A stretch of DNA of 64,000 bases from Lachnospiraceae bacterium (GTDB taxonomy: Bacteria; Bacillota; Clostridia; Lachnospirales; Lachnospiraceae), in assembly GCA_017938315.1 (NCBI GenBank), contig JAGBBV010000015.1, positions 1 through 64,000 of the forward strand, in the 5' to 3' direction. Numbering within the stretch: position 1 is the first letter of the stretch; each line of letters starts with the position of its first letter. Position numbers and translations under genes: made by a program. The notes under the pieces were generated by a model. The model saw only the letters and a list, made by a program, of their open reading frames with translations. It ran no database searches and was not told where the DNA came from. Positions 52,364-61,513 of the stretch are shown in pieces.

Positions 52364-53998
52364 ATGACAATTGTAGATGTATTGGAACAAAACAGCAGAA
52401 GTTACGGCGATGAGGTGTGCCTGGTAGAAATTAATCCTGAGGTAAAAGAAATCCGTCGTGTGACATGGAAGGAATATGAACTTATGGAGCCCAGCCCCAT
52501 GACTCATTACAGAAGAGAGATTACATGGAGGGTTTTTGATGAAAAGGCTAACCGTTTTGCAAACTTATTGATAGAAAGAGGGATTAAGAAAGGCGATAAG
52601 GTGGCGATTCTTTTGATGAACGGGCTTGAGTGGCTGCCTATTTATTTCGGAATCTTAAAGACCGGTGCTCTTGCGGTTCCCTTGAATTTCCGTTATGCCT
52701 CCGATGAGATTGAATATTGTGTGAATTTGGCAGAGGTAGATATTTTGGTATTCGGACCGGAATTTATCGGACGTGTGGAAGAAATTGCAGATTCTGTCAG
52801 CAAGAACAGACTTCTTTTCTATGTGGGAGATAATTGTCCCAGTTTTGCAGAGGATTACAATGCACTCACAAGCAACTGCTCCAGTGTGGCTCCGAAGGTT
52901 TCCCTCGCAGAAAGTGACAATGCAGCAATTTACTTTTCTTCGGGAACAACAGGATTCCCTAAAGCAATTTTACATAATCATGAAAGTTTGATTCATTCCT
53001 GCAGAGTGGAGCAGAATCATCACAGCCAGAGCAGGGATGATGTGTTCCTGTGTATTCCGCCCCTTTATCATACAGGAGCGAAGATGCACTGGTTTGGCTC
53101 CCTTTTGTCAGGAAGTAAGGCGGTTCTCTTAAAGGGAACCAAGCCCGAATACATATTAGATGCTGTTTCCAAGGAAAAATGTACCATTGTTTGGCTCTTG
53201 GTTCCCTGGGCACAGGATATTTTAGAAGCAATTGACAGCGGAAGATTAAAATTAGAAGATTACGAGCTGTCCCAGTGGCGGTTGATGCACATCGGTGCGC
53301 AGCCTGTTCCCCCCAGTTTGATTAAGCATTGGAAATCTTATTTTCCTGAGCATTTATATGATACAAACTACGGTCTTAGTGAATCCATCGGTCCCGGATG
53401 TGTACATCTTGGGGTAGAGAATATCCATAAAGTGGGTGCAATCGGAAAACCCGGTTTTGGCTGGCAGGTTAAGATTGTAGATGAACAGAGAAATGAAGTG
53501 GCCAAAGGGGATGTGGGTGAACTTGCAGTAAAAGGCCCCGGAGTCATGACCTGTTATTATAATGACGAAAAGGCAACAGATGAAGTGATGGGAGACGGAT
53601 GGCTCTTTACCGGCGATATGGCAATGGAAGATGAAGATGGTTTTATTTTCCTGGTAGACCGTAAAAAGGATGTTATTATCAGTGGTGGCGAAAATATTTA
53701 TCCGGTACAGATAGAAGATTTCCTTCGCAATAATGGTAAGATTCATGATGTGGCTGTTATCGGTATTCCTGATAAGCGTCTTGGTGAGACAACACTTGCC
53801 GTAATAGAGTTGAAGCCGGATGTAGAGTGTACGGAAGAAGAAATCGAAGAATTTTGTAAGAGACTTCCCCGCTATAAGCGTCCTCATAAAGTGATATTTG
53901 CGGATATTCCAAGAAATCCTACCGGAAAAATTGAAAAGCCGAAGCTCCGTGAAAAATATTGTGGTGCAAGACTCGTAGAGGCACAGAATAAAGGCTAA
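52364..53998 (+). CDS. Acyl-CoA synthetase (AMP-forming)
   Basis: A 544-residue member of the ANL adenylate-forming superfamily that activates a carboxylic acid with ATP and CoA. Motifs: YFSSGTTGFPKAILHNHE (P-loop, ~197-214), YGLSESIGPG (A5), WLFTGDMAMEDEDGF and DRKKDVIISGGENIYP (A8 hinge), and PRNPTGKIEKPKLR with the catalytic Lys near the end. ATG 52364 follows AAGGA; GTG 52340 lacks a site. The substrate is unknown; the adjacent sodium symporter, 23 bp away, points to an imported monocarboxylate or aromatic acid. Confidence 0.92.
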   Translation: MTIVDVLEQNSRSYGDEVCLVEINPEVKEIRRVTWKEYELMEPSPMTHYRREITWRVFDEKANRFANLLIERGIKKGDKVAILLMNGLEWLPIYFGILKTGALAVPLNFRYASDEIEYCVNLAEVDILVFGPEFIGRVEEIADSVSKNRLLFYVGDNCPSFAEDYNALTSNCSSVAPKVSLAESDNAAIYFSSGTTGFPKAILHNHESLIHSCRVEQNHHSQSRDDVFLCIPPLYHTGAKMHWFGSLLSGSKAVLLKGTKPEYILDAVSKEKCTIVWLLVPWAQDILEAIDSGRLKLEDYELSQWRLMHIGAQPVPPSLIKHWKSYFPEHLYDTNYGLSESIGPGCVHLGVENIHKVGAIGKPGFGWQVKIVDEQRNEVAKGDVGELAVKGPGVMTCYYNDEKATDEVMGDGWLFTGDMAMEDEDGFIFLVDRKKDVIISGGENIYPVQIEDFLRNNGKIHDVAVIGIPDKRLGETTLAVIELKPDVECTEEEIEEFCKRLPRYKRPHKVIFADIPRNPTGKIEKPKLREKYCGARLVEAQNKG

Positions 53999-54021
53999 GG
54001 ACATAAAAATAGGAGGCTGCT

Positions 54022-55560
54022 ATGATTATTAAAATTTTAATGTTGGTTATTTTCTTTGGCATGATGATTGGGATCGGGTTTTATTGCAGAAAGCATGCAA
54101 CCGATGTAAACGGATTCGTTTTAGGCGGTAGAAGCGTAGGACCGTGGCTTACCGCATTTGCTTATGGAACATCTTACTTTTCCGCAGTTATATTTGTGGG
54201 ATATGCAGGACAGTTTGGATGGAAATACGGAATTGCATCCACTTGGATAGGGATTGGAAATGCACTGCTTGGATCTATGCTTGCGTGGGTGATATTGGGC
54301 AGAAGAACCCGTATCATGACCCAGCATCTTGACAGTGCAACCATGCCGGAATTTTTCGGTAAGAGATTTGACTCGAAGGGATTAAAAATTTGTGCATCTA
54401 TTATTGTATTCATTTTTATGATTCCCTATACAGCATCTTTGTATAATGGTCTTTCCAGATTATTCGGAATGGCATTTGATATTGATTATACAGTTTGTAT
54501 TATTGTTATGGCACTCCTTACAGGCGTATATGTAATTGCCGGTGGATATATGGCTACCGCAATCAATGACTTTGTGCAGGGAATTATTATGCTGGTTGGT
54601 ATTGTGGTTGTAATTGCGGCCGTGCTCAATTCAAACGGTGGATTTATGGAGGCAGTAAACAGCCTTGCCATGGTTTCTGATGAGACAGTAACAACCCAAC
54701 CCGGTGCGTTTGCATCTTTCTTCGGGCCTGACCCTATTAATCTGCTCGGAGTTGTCATTCTTACATCTTTGGGAACATGGGGTCTGCCGCAGATGGTTCA
54801 GAAATTTTATGCAATCAAGAGTGAAAAATCTATCAAAAAAGGAACCATTATCTCTACGTTTTTTGCAATTGTAGTAGCAGGCGGTTGCTATTTCCTTGGT
54901 GGATTTGGAAGATTATATTCCGATAAGGTAGATATTGCAGCAGAAGGATATGACTCTATTATTCCTGCCATGCTTTCTGATCTGTCACCGGCATTAATCG
55001 GACTTGTGGTTATTTTAGTGTTATCCGCATCCATGTCCACACTGTCTTCCCTGGTGATGGCATCCTCATCCACACTTACCCTTGATGTATTAAAGGGGCA
55101 TGTGTTTAAGGAAATGAATGAGAAGAAACAGGTATTTACCATGAGAATATTAATTGTGGTATTTATTGCAATTTCTGTTGTGCTGGCTATTGTACAATAT
55201 AAGAGTAATGTGACATTTATTGCACAGCTTATGGGTGTTTCATGGGGAGCCCTTGCAGGAGCTTTCCTGGCACCGTTCCTGTATGGATTGTATTTTAAAA
55301 AGACGACCAAGATTTCCTGTTATGTAAGTTTTATCTTTGGTGCAGGACTTATGGTAGCAAATATGCTTTTTAGAAGCAGCTTTCCAGTGCTCTTACAGTC
55401 TCCTATCAATGCAGGTGCATTTGCAATGATTGCAGGCCTTGTGATTGTACCGGTAGTGAGTCTGTTTACAGCAAAACCGGAGGCAAAACTGATAGAGGAT
55501 ACGTTTGCATGTTATAACAAAAAAATAGAAGTGCCTCAAAAACAATCTTTAAGCGAATAA
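54022..55560 (+). CDS. Sodium:solute symporter (SSS family)
   Basis: A 512-residue integral membrane transporter with about 13 spans, of the SSS (PutP/SglT) family. The N-terminal GFVLGGRSVGPWLTAFAYGT is the family's first conserved region, and IPYTASLYNGLSRLF, GGYMATAINDFVQGI and SASMSTLSSLVMASSS give the sodium-site helices. It likely imports a small organic anion with Na+. It is 23 bp after an acyl-CoA synthetase, probably one import-and-activate unit, and a terminator follows. Confidence 0.92.
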   Translation: MIIKILMLVIFFGMMIGIGFYCRKHATDVNGFVLGGRSVGPWLTAFAYGTSYFSAVIFVGYAGQFGWKYGIASTWIGIGNALLGSMLAWVILGRRTRIMTQHLDSATMPEFFGKRFDSKGLKICASIIVFIFMIPYTASLYNGLSRLFGMAFDIDYTVCIIVMALLTGVYVIAGGYMATAINDFVQGIIMLVGIVVVIAAVLNSNGGFMEAVNSLAMVSDETVTTQPGAFASFFGPDPINLLGVVILTSLGTWGLPQMVQKFYAIKSEKSIKKGTIISTFFAIVVAGGCYFLGGFGRLYSDKVDIAAEGYDSIIPAMLSDLSPALIGLVVILVLSASMSTLSSLVMASSSTLTLDVLKGHVFKEMNEKKQVFTMRILIVVFIAISVVLAIVQYKSNVTFIAQLMGVSWGALAGAFLAPFLYGLYFKKTTKISCYVSFIFGAGLMVANMLFRSSFPVLLQSPINAGAFAMIAGLVIVPVVSLFTAKPEAKLIEDTFACYNKKIEVPQKQSLSE

Positions 55561-55570
55561 ATCTGATGAT

Positions 55571-55613
55571 AAACTGTCTCTCTTCGGAGTGTATCCGAGG
55601 AGAGGCAGTTTTG
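55571..55613 (+). terminator. Terminator after the symporter gene
   Basis: AACTGTCTCTCTTCGG pairs with CCGAGGAGAGGCAGTT (one or two mismatches), followed by TTTTG. The position 11 bp after the stop supports it. Confidence 0.8.
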
Positions 55614-55764
55614 TTAAAAAGATACTTTCTATTTTGTGAATAATGTTGTATAATGCACTTACAGACATTTCAAAAGACAAATCGTGATATAAATCCCACC
55701 ACAACGATAGAATGAAAAATGTTTACTATAAAGACGTTTTGAAACATAATGAATGGAGGCTATT

Positions 55765-57171
55765 ATGAGAGAAAAGTATGAGTCTTTGGCACTTGCTGAT
55801 TTGAAAGCAGTTGCAAAAGCGAGAGGACTTAAAGGTACTTCTACTATGAAAAAATCGGAATTGGTTGAACTTATGCTGGCAGCAGATGAAAAAGATAAAT
55901 CTGAAGGGAAAGCGGTGCAACCGAAATCTGTTGTAATAAACAGACCTTCTGAGAAAAGCACTGAGGATGTAAAAACAAATATAGACAGGGACACTGTAAA
56001 AGATGACAGCAAAGCTGATGAGGACAAGTATCCCGCAGAACTTGACAGTGGTATCTCTGCCCACGGAATTTTGGAAGTAATGCCCGATGGCTACGGATTT
56101 ATCCGTTGTGAAAATTATCTTCCCGGTGAGAGGGATGTTTATGTGGCACCCAGCCAGATTAGAAGATTTGGGTTAAAAACAGGTGATATATTGGAAGGGA
56201 ACACCAGAGTGAAGACTCAGGGTGAAAAATTTGCAGCACTCCTTTTCGTAAAAAGTATTAACGGATATACACCGGAAGAGGCCGCAAAGAGACGAAACTT
56301 TGAAGATATGACACCAATATTTCCTAACGAGAGACTTCATTTGGAAATGCCCGGTGCCAGCGTAGCGATGCGGGTGATGGATTTAATCAGTCCTGTGGGA
56401 AAGGGACAGCGTGGTATGATTGTTTCTCCTCCTAAAGCAGGTAAAACAACACTCCTTAAAGATGTTGCCAAGTCTATTAAGAGGAATGCACCGGAAGTAC
56501 ATCTGATTATTCTTCTGATTGATGAAAGACCGGAAGAAGTTACGGATATTAAGGAAGCAATTGAAGGACCTAATGTTGAGGTTATTTATTCCACTTTTGA
56601 TGAGTTGCCGGAACATCACAAGAGAGTTTCCGAGATGGTAATCGAAAGAGGAAAACGATTGGTTGAGCATAATAAAGATGTTATGATTTTGATTGATAGC
56701 ATTACAAGACTTACCCGTGCTTATAACCAAACAGTTCCCCCCAGTGGACGTACCTTATCAGGTGGTCTTGATCCGGCAGCACTTCACATGCCCAAGCGTT
56801 TTTTTGGTGCTGCAAGAAATATGAGAGAAGGGGGCTCCCTTACCATCCTTGCAACAGCACTTGTGGATACCGGAAGCAAGATGGATGATGTAGTGTATGA
56901 AGAGTTTAAGGGAACCGGTAATATGGAGCTTGTACTTGACCGTAAGCTTTCCGAAAAGAGAGTGTTCCCGGCAATTGATATTCCCAAGTCCGGCACCAGA
57001 AGAGAGGATTTACTGCTTTCCCAGGATGAACTGGAGGCAATCAACATTATCAGAAAGGCTCTTAACGGCTTGAAACCGGAAGAAGCAGTGGATAAGATCC
57101 TCGACATGTTTGCAAGAACCAGAAATAATCAGGAATTTGTAAACATGGTGAAAAAAATGAAATTTATATAA
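55765..57171 (+). CDS. rho: Transcription termination factor Rho
   Basis: Hexameric RNA helicase that ends transcription, 468 residues. I start at ATG 55765, 5 nt after GGAGG at 55755-55759; the earlier ATG overlaps that site. The N-terminal Rho_N helical domain (~4-40) is followed by an acidic linker of ~60 residues, an RNA-binding cold-shock-like domain with GYGFIRC, then the ATPase: Walker A SPPKAGKTT and Walker B MILIDSITRLTRAYN, Q-loop PPSGRTLSGG and the R-loop region GTGNMELVLDR. Complete. A ~110-nt untranslated leader after a TATAAT box (55649-55654) could carry autoregulation. Confidence 0.97.
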   Translation: MREKYESLALADLKAVAKARGLKGTSTMKKSELVELMLAADEKDKSEGKAVQPKSVVINRPSEKSTEDVKTNIDRDTVKDDSKADEDKYPAELDSGISAHGILEVMPDGYGFIRCENYLPGERDVYVAPSQIRRFGLKTGDILEGNTRVKTQGEKFAALLFVKSINGYTPEEAAKRRNFEDMTPIFPNERLHLEMPGASVAMRVMDLISPVGKGQRGMIVSPPKAGKTTLLKDVAKSIKRNAPEVHLIILLIDERPEEVTDIKEAIEGPNVEVIYSTFDELPEHHKRVSEMVIERGKRLVEHNKDVMILIDSITRLTRAYNQTVPPSGRTLSGGLDPAALHMPKRFFGAARNMREGGSLTILATALVDTGSKMDDVVYEEFKGTGNMELVLDRKLSEKRVFPAIDIPKSGTRREDLLLSQDELEAINIIRKALNGLKPEEAVDKILDMFARTRNNQEFVNMVKKMKFI

Positions 57172-57180
57172 GAAAAGTGC

Positions 57181-57209
57181 TTGCATACTGAGATAAGCTA
57201 TGTTACAAT
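57181..57209 (+). promoter_or_regulatory. rpmE promoter
   Basis: TTGCAT (57181-57186), 17 bp, TACAAT (57204-57209) preceded by TGT, an extended -10. It starts 10 bp after the rho stop. Confidence 0.75.
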
Positions 57210-57284
57210 TAAAAAGCTGTTTCGATTGAAGCAGTATGGATGAGAACGAATACAAGAACATAGTTTTTATAGAGAGGTGAAAAA

Positions 57285-57491
57285 ATGAAAGAAGGAATTC
57301 ATCCTGAGTACTATCAGGCAACTGTAACTTGCAACTGCGGTAACACATTTGTAACAGGTTCAACCAAGAAAGATATTCACGTTGAAGTTTGTTCTAAGTG
57401 CCATTCATTCTACACAGGTCAGCAGAAGGCTGCTAGAGCTGATGGACGTATTGATAAGTTCAACAGAAAGTATGGTGTAGAAAGCAAATAA
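57285..57491 (+). CDS. rpmE: 50S ribosomal protein L31 (zinc-binding form)
   Basis: A 68-residue L31 with the four zinc ligands C16, C18, C36 and C39 (TCNCGNTF and [11 protein letters not shown]), so the zinc-dependent C+ paralogue. The ATG follows GAGAGGTG. It has its own promoter and terminator. Confidence 0.97.
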   Translation: MKEGIHPEYYQATVTCNCGNTFVTGSTKKDIHVEVCSKCHSFYTGQQKAARADGRIDKFNRKYGVESK

Positions 57492-57500
57492 GTATGTACA

Positions 57501-57535
57501 AAAAGGTTGAGGTGTTATATCTCAACCTTTTCTTC
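57501..57535 (+). terminator. Terminator after rpmE
   Basis: An 11-bp perfect stem (AAAAGGTTGAG with CTCAACCTTTT) and T-rich tail. Confidence 0.88.
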
Positions 57536-57555
57536 ATTGATACAGGAGGTACCAC

Positions 57556-58560
57556 ATGAGAAGGAAAAAGAGACGTTGTCATTATTCCGGAATCGGCGGA
57601 CAAGCGGTTTTGGAAGGCGTGATGATGAAAAATAAAGATGATTACGCAGTGGCTATCCGTAAGCCAAATGGAGAAATTGACATAGAAGTTGATGTTTTTA
57701 GGGGAACGCTTCATGGCAAGAAAATTACAAAAATTCCATTTATCAGAGGCGTATTTAACTTTATTGATTCCATGAGACTTGGCATGAAAACCATTAATCA
57801 TTCAGCATCTTTTTGCGACGATGAGGAAGTGAAGGAAACAGTGGTAGATAAAGCACTGGATAAACTGTCAGGTGGTAAAGGGGAGAAAATTATGACTGCC
57901 TTTGTCACCATTTTGTCTGTTGCATTGGCAGTGGGACTTTTTATTTTATTGCCCTATTTTCTTTCTTCCATGTTAGATGATTATGTGAGAAATGCGTCTT
58001 TGCTGGCACTGATTGAGGGTGCCATCCGAATTGTGATTTTTTTGGTGTATATCGTTGCAATCAGTTTGATGAAAGATATCCACAGGTTATATCAGTATCA
58101 TGGTGCAGAACATAAATGCATTAATTGTATTGAAAAAGGACGCCCTCTTACTGTGCATAATGTAATGAGAAGTTCCAGGATCCATAAGCGTTGCGGGACC
58201 AGCTTTATGTTCCTGGTAGTATTTGTAAGTATCATTTTGTTTTTCTTTATCAGGGTAGATAATCCCGCATACAGAATTTTATTTAGAGTTGCACTGATTC
58301 CGGTGATTGCAGGAATTTCGTATGAAATTATCCGTTTGGCAGGCAGAAGTAATAATTTCCTTGTGTTATTGATATCAGCACCGGGACTGCTTCTTCAGAA
58401 ACTTACCACAAAAGAACCTGATGAGAGTATGGTAGAAGTTGCAATCGCGTCGGTGGAAGCCATTTTTGACTGGAAAGCATTTCTAAAAAATGAGTTTGGA
58501 TATGAAGTAGATGAGTCCTGGATGCAGGATGAAGCAGGTGAAGAGAGCAGTGAAGAATAA
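57556..58560 (+). CDS. yqhQ: DUF1385 membrane protein YqhQ
   Basis: A 334-residue membrane protein of the DUF1385/YqhQ family, reaction unknown. The N-terminus shows the conserved GIGGQAVLEGVMMKNKDDYA, then about four membrane spans (~105-130, ~140-170, ~210-235, ~240-260) separated by the highly conserved HRLYQYHGAEHKCINCIE and SRIHKRCGTSFMFLV, His/Cys-rich segments that could bind a metal. In many Firmicutes it neighbours prmC-prfA, as here. The prmC start overlaps its end by 11 bp. Confidence 0.95.
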   Translation: MRRKKRRCHYSGIGGQAVLEGVMMKNKDDYAVAIRKPNGEIDIEVDVFRGTLHGKKITKIPFIRGVFNFIDSMRLGMKTINHSASFCDDEEVKETVVDKALDKLSGGKGEKIMTAFVTILSVALAVGLFILLPYFLSSMLDDYVRNASLLALIEGAIRIVIFLVYIVAISLMKDIHRLYQYHGAEHKCINCIEKGRPLTVHNVMRSSRIHKRCGTSFMFLVVFVSIILFFFIRVDNPAYRILFRVALIPVIAGISYEIIRLAGRSNNFLVLLISAPGLLLQKLTTKEPDESMVEVAIASVEAIFDWKAFLKNEFGYEVDESWMQDEAGEESSEE

Positions 58561-59395
58561 TTCATACCGTGAATTGTATCAGTGGGGCTGTGAGGAACTT
58601 GCGATAGCTAAGATAGAAGAGGCCGCGCTGGATGCAAGACTTTTGTTGGAAGAGGTATGCCATACTGACAGGAACTATCTCCTTGTACATGGCGACAATC
58701 CTGTTTTAGAGGAGCAAAGTCTTTCATATACTGCATATATTGGGCAGAGAAAAAAGCATATACCACTTCAATATATTTTAGGATATCAGGAATTTATGGG
58801 ACTTCGTTTCAAGGTAAGTCCGGATGTCTTGATTCCGAGACAGGACACTGAGGTGCTGGTGGAAGAGGTGATGCGCTATCTTCATGACGGGATGCGTATC
58901 TTAGATATGTGTACCGGCAGCGGATGCATTTTACTAAGTCTTTTACAGTATTCCAATGACTGCATAGGAGTTGGTTGCGATATATCAGATAAGGCACTGG
59001 CTGTCGCAAAAGAAAATGCAAGAGTGCTGAATAAAGAAGCAACATTTATTCAAAGTGATTTGTTTGAGAAAATAGACGGGAAATTTGATATCATTGTTTC
59101 TAACCCGCCGTACATTCCTACAAGTGTTATTGATACACTGATGCCGGAAGTAAAGGAACATGAGCCTTTTGGGGCTTTGGACGGCAAAGAAGACGGACTT
59201 TTCTTCTATAAGAAGATCGTTTTGCGGTCAGTAGATTATTTGCAGCCGGGCGGTATGCTCTTTTTTGAAATCGGCTGTGAGCAGGCAGAAGCTGTGTCGG
59301 AATGTATGAGAGAAGCCGGATATAGGGATATTACTGTGTGTAAGGATCTTGCCGGTCTTGACCGGGTAGTGTACGGAACTAAAAATATATTTTAG
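58550..59395 (+). CDS. prmC: Release-factor glutamine methyltransferase PrmC
   Basis: SAM-dependent methyltransferase that methylates the Gln of the GGQ motif in release factors, 281 residues. GTG 58550 is chosen because AGGTGA (58536-58541) pairs with the 16S tail at 8-nt spacing, within the end of yqhQ; ATG 58511 and 58529 lack such sites. An N-terminal helical domain (~5-75) precedes the SAM motif LDMCTGSGCILLSLL and the catalytic NPPY (near 185). The substrate gene prfA is next, 33 bp downstream. Confidence 0.95.
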   Translation: MKNNSYRELYQWGCEELAIAKIEEAALDARLLLEEVCHTDRNYLLVHGDNPVLEEQSLSYTAYIGQRKKHIPLQYILGYQEFMGLRFKVSPDVLIPRQDTEVLVEEVMRYLHDGMRILDMCTGSGCILLSLLQYSNDCIGVGCDISDKALAVAKENARVLNKEATFIQSDLFEKIDGKFDIIVSNPPYIPTSVIDTLMPEVKEHEPFGALDGKEDGLFFYKKIVLRSVDYLQPGGMLFFEIGCEQAEAVSECMREAGYRDITVCKDLAGLDRVVYGTKNIF

Positions 59396-59428
59396 ATAGT
59401 GTCTAATGGGCACAGAAATGAGGGAAAA

Positions 59429-60502
59429 ATGTTTGACAGATTAGAGGATATTTTAATTCATTTTGAGGAAATTATGAATGAATTAAATGAGCCTGACGTG
59501 ACAGCAAATCAGGAGCGGTTCAGATCACTTATGAAAGAACAAAGTGACTTAACACCGCTTGTGGAAGCATATAAAGAATATAAGAAGTGCAAGCAGGATG
59601 TGGAAGATTCACTTGCCATGCTGGAAACAGAATCTGATGATGATATGAAGGAAATGCTTAAGGAAGAATTAAACGGCGGAAAGAAGCGGATTGAAGAACT
59701 TGAGCAGGAATTAAAGATTCTTTTATTACCCAAGGACCCTAACGATGACAAAAACGTTATCGTGGAAATAAGAGCAGGTGCAGGTGGTGACGAGGCAGCT
59801 CTTTTTGCGGCAGAAATGTATCGTCTTTATGTGCATTATGCGGAAGGTCAGCGCTGGAAAGTAGAAACCATGAACGTGGACGAAATCGGAATCGGCGGCA
59901 TGAAGGAAGTAAACTTTATGATTTCCGGACAGGGTGCTTATTCCAAACTGAAATATGAAAGTGGTGTGCATCGTGTGCAGCGTGTTCCCGAAACGGAATC
60001 CGGCGGACGTATCCATACTTCCACTATCAGTGTGGCTGTAATGCCGGAAGTAGATGATGACATTGATATTGTGATTGATGATAAAGATATCCGTATTGAC
60101 GTAATGCGTGCATCCGGTAACGGTGGACAGTGCGTTAATACCACAGACTCAGCGGTTCGTCTGACTCATTATCCCACAGGAATTGTGGTGTACAGCCAGA
60201 CAGAGAAGTCTCAGCTTCAGAATAAGGCGAAAGCATTCGCCCTGCTGAAAGCAAAGCTCTATGATATTGAGCAGCAGCAAAGACATGATGCGGAAGCAGA
60301 ACTTAGAAGAAGCCAGATTGGTACCGGTGACCGTTCCGAGAAAATCCGTACCTATAACTTCCCTCAGGGCCGTGTGACCGACCACAGAATCGGTCTTACC
60401 CTTTACAAGCTTGATAAGATTATGAATGGAGATATCCAGGAAATCATCGATGGCTGCATTTCCGCAGATCAGGCAGCGAAGCTCGCAAAGATGAACGAAT
60501 AG
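59429..60502 (+). CDS. prfA: Peptide chain release factor 1
   Basis: RF1, which ends translation at UAA and UAG, 357 residues. The GGQ catalytic loop is in [15 protein letters not shown] (near residue 232), and the stop-codon recognition region contains [13 protein letters not shown] 59429 with TGAGGG upstream gives the family-typical N-terminus [19 protein letters not shown]; the earlier ATG is not supported. It is co-transcribed with prmC. Its stop codon lies inside the 5' arm of a nested inverted repeat. Confidence 0.97.
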   Translation: MFDRLEDILIHFEEIMNELNEPDVTANQERFRSLMKEQSDLTPLVEAYKEYKKCKQDVEDSLAMLETESDDDMKEMLKEELNGGKKRIEELEQELKILLLPKDPNDDKNVIVEIRAGAGGDEAALFAAEMYRLYVHYAEGQRWKVETMNVDEIGIGGMKEVNFMISGQGAYSKLKYESGVHRVQRVPETESGGRIHTSTISVAVMPEVDDDIDIVIDDKDIRIDVMRASGNGGQCVNTTDSAVRLTHYPTGIVVYSQTEKSQLQNKAKAFALLKAKLYDIEQQQRHDAEAELRRSQIGTGDRSEKIRTYNFPQGRVTDHRIGLTLYKLDKIMNGDIQEIIDGCISADQAAKLAKMNE

Positions 60503-60635
60503 CACGAACGCAGATTAAATATAAGGAGACACAGACAGCTTGCTGGATTGTGGCTCCTTATTTTAATCTATGTGAGTCAAACGAACACCGAGGAAATGCG
60601 AAGCATTTTCGAAGGTGGGCGTTCGTGCTATTCGT
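60495..60635. repeat. Nested inverted repeat spanning the prfA stop codon
   Basis: Outer 16-bp arms (60495-60510, ACGAATAGCACGAACG, and its exact complement at 60620-60635) enclose a terminator-like hairpin (AGATTAAA...ATAAGGAG with CTCCTTAT...TTTAATCT, 60513-60570) and a small stem (AATGC-GAA-GCATT, 60595-60607). The 5' arm includes the last codons and stop of prfA. The architecture, and a TGCTTCGC motif on the opposite strand, resemble the element at 12-110. Confidence 0.75.
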
Positions 60636-60693
60636 AACGTGATACTAGGTGAGATAGTGCGAGAAATTGTTGAGTTGAAAAAATGAAGTGCTT

Positions 60694-60732
60694 TGCCTTG
60701 ACTTTAAGTAGTTAAGGTAAGGCATTTTTTTG
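60694..60732 (+). terminator. Second terminator downstream of prfA
   Basis: TGCCTTGACTTTAA pairs with TTAAGGTAAGGCA (two mismatches), followed by a seven-T run. Confidence 0.8.
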
Positions 60733-60798
60733 TGCAGTAATATTGGTGAGTTTGAACTGGGGATTTAGGAGGACTATGCCATCCTCTTAAATAAATAC

Positions 60799-60827
60799 TT
60801 GTCACATAACAATTGTTATGTTAGAAT
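60799..60827 (+). promoter_or_regulatory. TetR-gene promoter with perfect operator palindrome
   Basis: TTGTCA (60799-60804), 17-bp spacer, TAGAAT (60822-60827). The spacer coincides with the perfect 18-bp palindrome ACATAACAATTGTTATGT (60804-60821), so a bound repressor would block the promoter fully. Confidence 0.85.
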
Positions 60828-60850
60828 GAATGCAACGTAGGAGATGGCTT

Positions 60851-61456
60851 ATGTATGAAGAAAATAGCGATGTAAAACGAAGACTAATAGAAATAGGCAG
60901 AAAAGAGTTTTTAGAGTATGGGTACTTGAAAGCATCTATGAGAAATATTAGTTCTGCAGCAAATGTCACGACCGGAGCAATTTATTTTTTCTTTCACAGC
61001 AAGGAAGATTTTTTTAGAGCAATATTGAATGAGACTGCTACTGAGTGGAAGAAACACCTACAAGATTATTCAGAAAGTGAGATTAGTGGAACCAAAACAA
61101 GTGCTGAAAACGACAGGGAGTTGATTTCATTTCTATTTACTCACAAAGAAGAGGTGAGAATCTTGTTTGAGAAATCAGCAGGTACAGTATACGAAACGTA
61201 TAGAGAGGAATTGTGCGAGATACTGGAAGAAGCGTTCCTCGAATTTTATAGGCGTTTAGGTGGAAAAGATGAGGATGCAGCAATTGTAAAAATTGTAGTG
61301 CGTATGAGGTTGCAAGGATATTCGGAATTATTACATGGAGATTATACTATGGAACAGGCAATGAGATATGCTGAACTATTGGCTTTTTATGGGGACAGTG
61401 GTTTTGCCGGAATGATGAAACAATATAACGATATGTTAGAAGGCTCAGTCGTATAG
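60851..61456 (+). CDS. TetR/AcrR family transcriptional regulator
   Basis: A 201-residue regulator. The N-terminal helix-turn-helix reads IGRKEFLEYGYLKASMRNIS then AANVTTGAIYFFFHSKEDFF, typical TetR. The C-terminal ligand domain (~60-201) has no family-specific feature. ATG 60851 with AGGAGA at 7 nt is preferred over ATG 60830. A matching operator covers its own promoter and a near copy lies before the next gene, the hydrolase, so it probably controls both. Confidence 0.92.
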   Translation: MYEENSDVKRRLIEIGRKEFLEYGYLKASMRNISSAANVTTGAIYFFFHSKEDFFRAILNETATEWKKHLQDYSESEISGTKTSAENDRELISFLFTHKEEVRILFEKSAGTVYETYREELCEILEEAFLEFYRRLGGKDEDAAIVKIVVRMRLQGYSELLHGDYTMEQAMRYAELLAFYGDSGFAGMMKQYNDMLEGSVV

Positions 61457-61468
61457 ACTGGGCTTTTT
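61443..61468 (+). terminator. Terminator overlapping the TetR stop codon
   Basis: GCTCAGTC pairs with GACTGGGC (61443-61463, one G-T pair) around the stop codon, followed by five T. Confidence 0.75.
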
Positions 61469-61478
61469 AAATAACGAA

Positions 61479-61496
61479 ATTTAACAAATGTTATGT
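61479..61496 (+). promoter_or_regulatory. Second TetR operator before the hydrolase gene
   Basis: ATTTAACAAATGTTATGT differs from the palindrome at 60804-60821 at only three of 18 positions; its 3' half is identical. It lies 18 bp before the hydrolase start. Confidence 0.7.
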
Positions 61497-61513
61497 AATA
61501 AGGAGGAAATGAT

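Larger units (their letters stand above)
60503..60850. other. 348-bp intergenic region between prfA and the TetR gene
   Basis: It holds most of the nested inverted repeat (to 60635), a second terminator (60694-60731) and the TetR promoter/operator (60799-60827). No coding frame with a ribosome binding site is visible in it. Confidence 0.7.
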
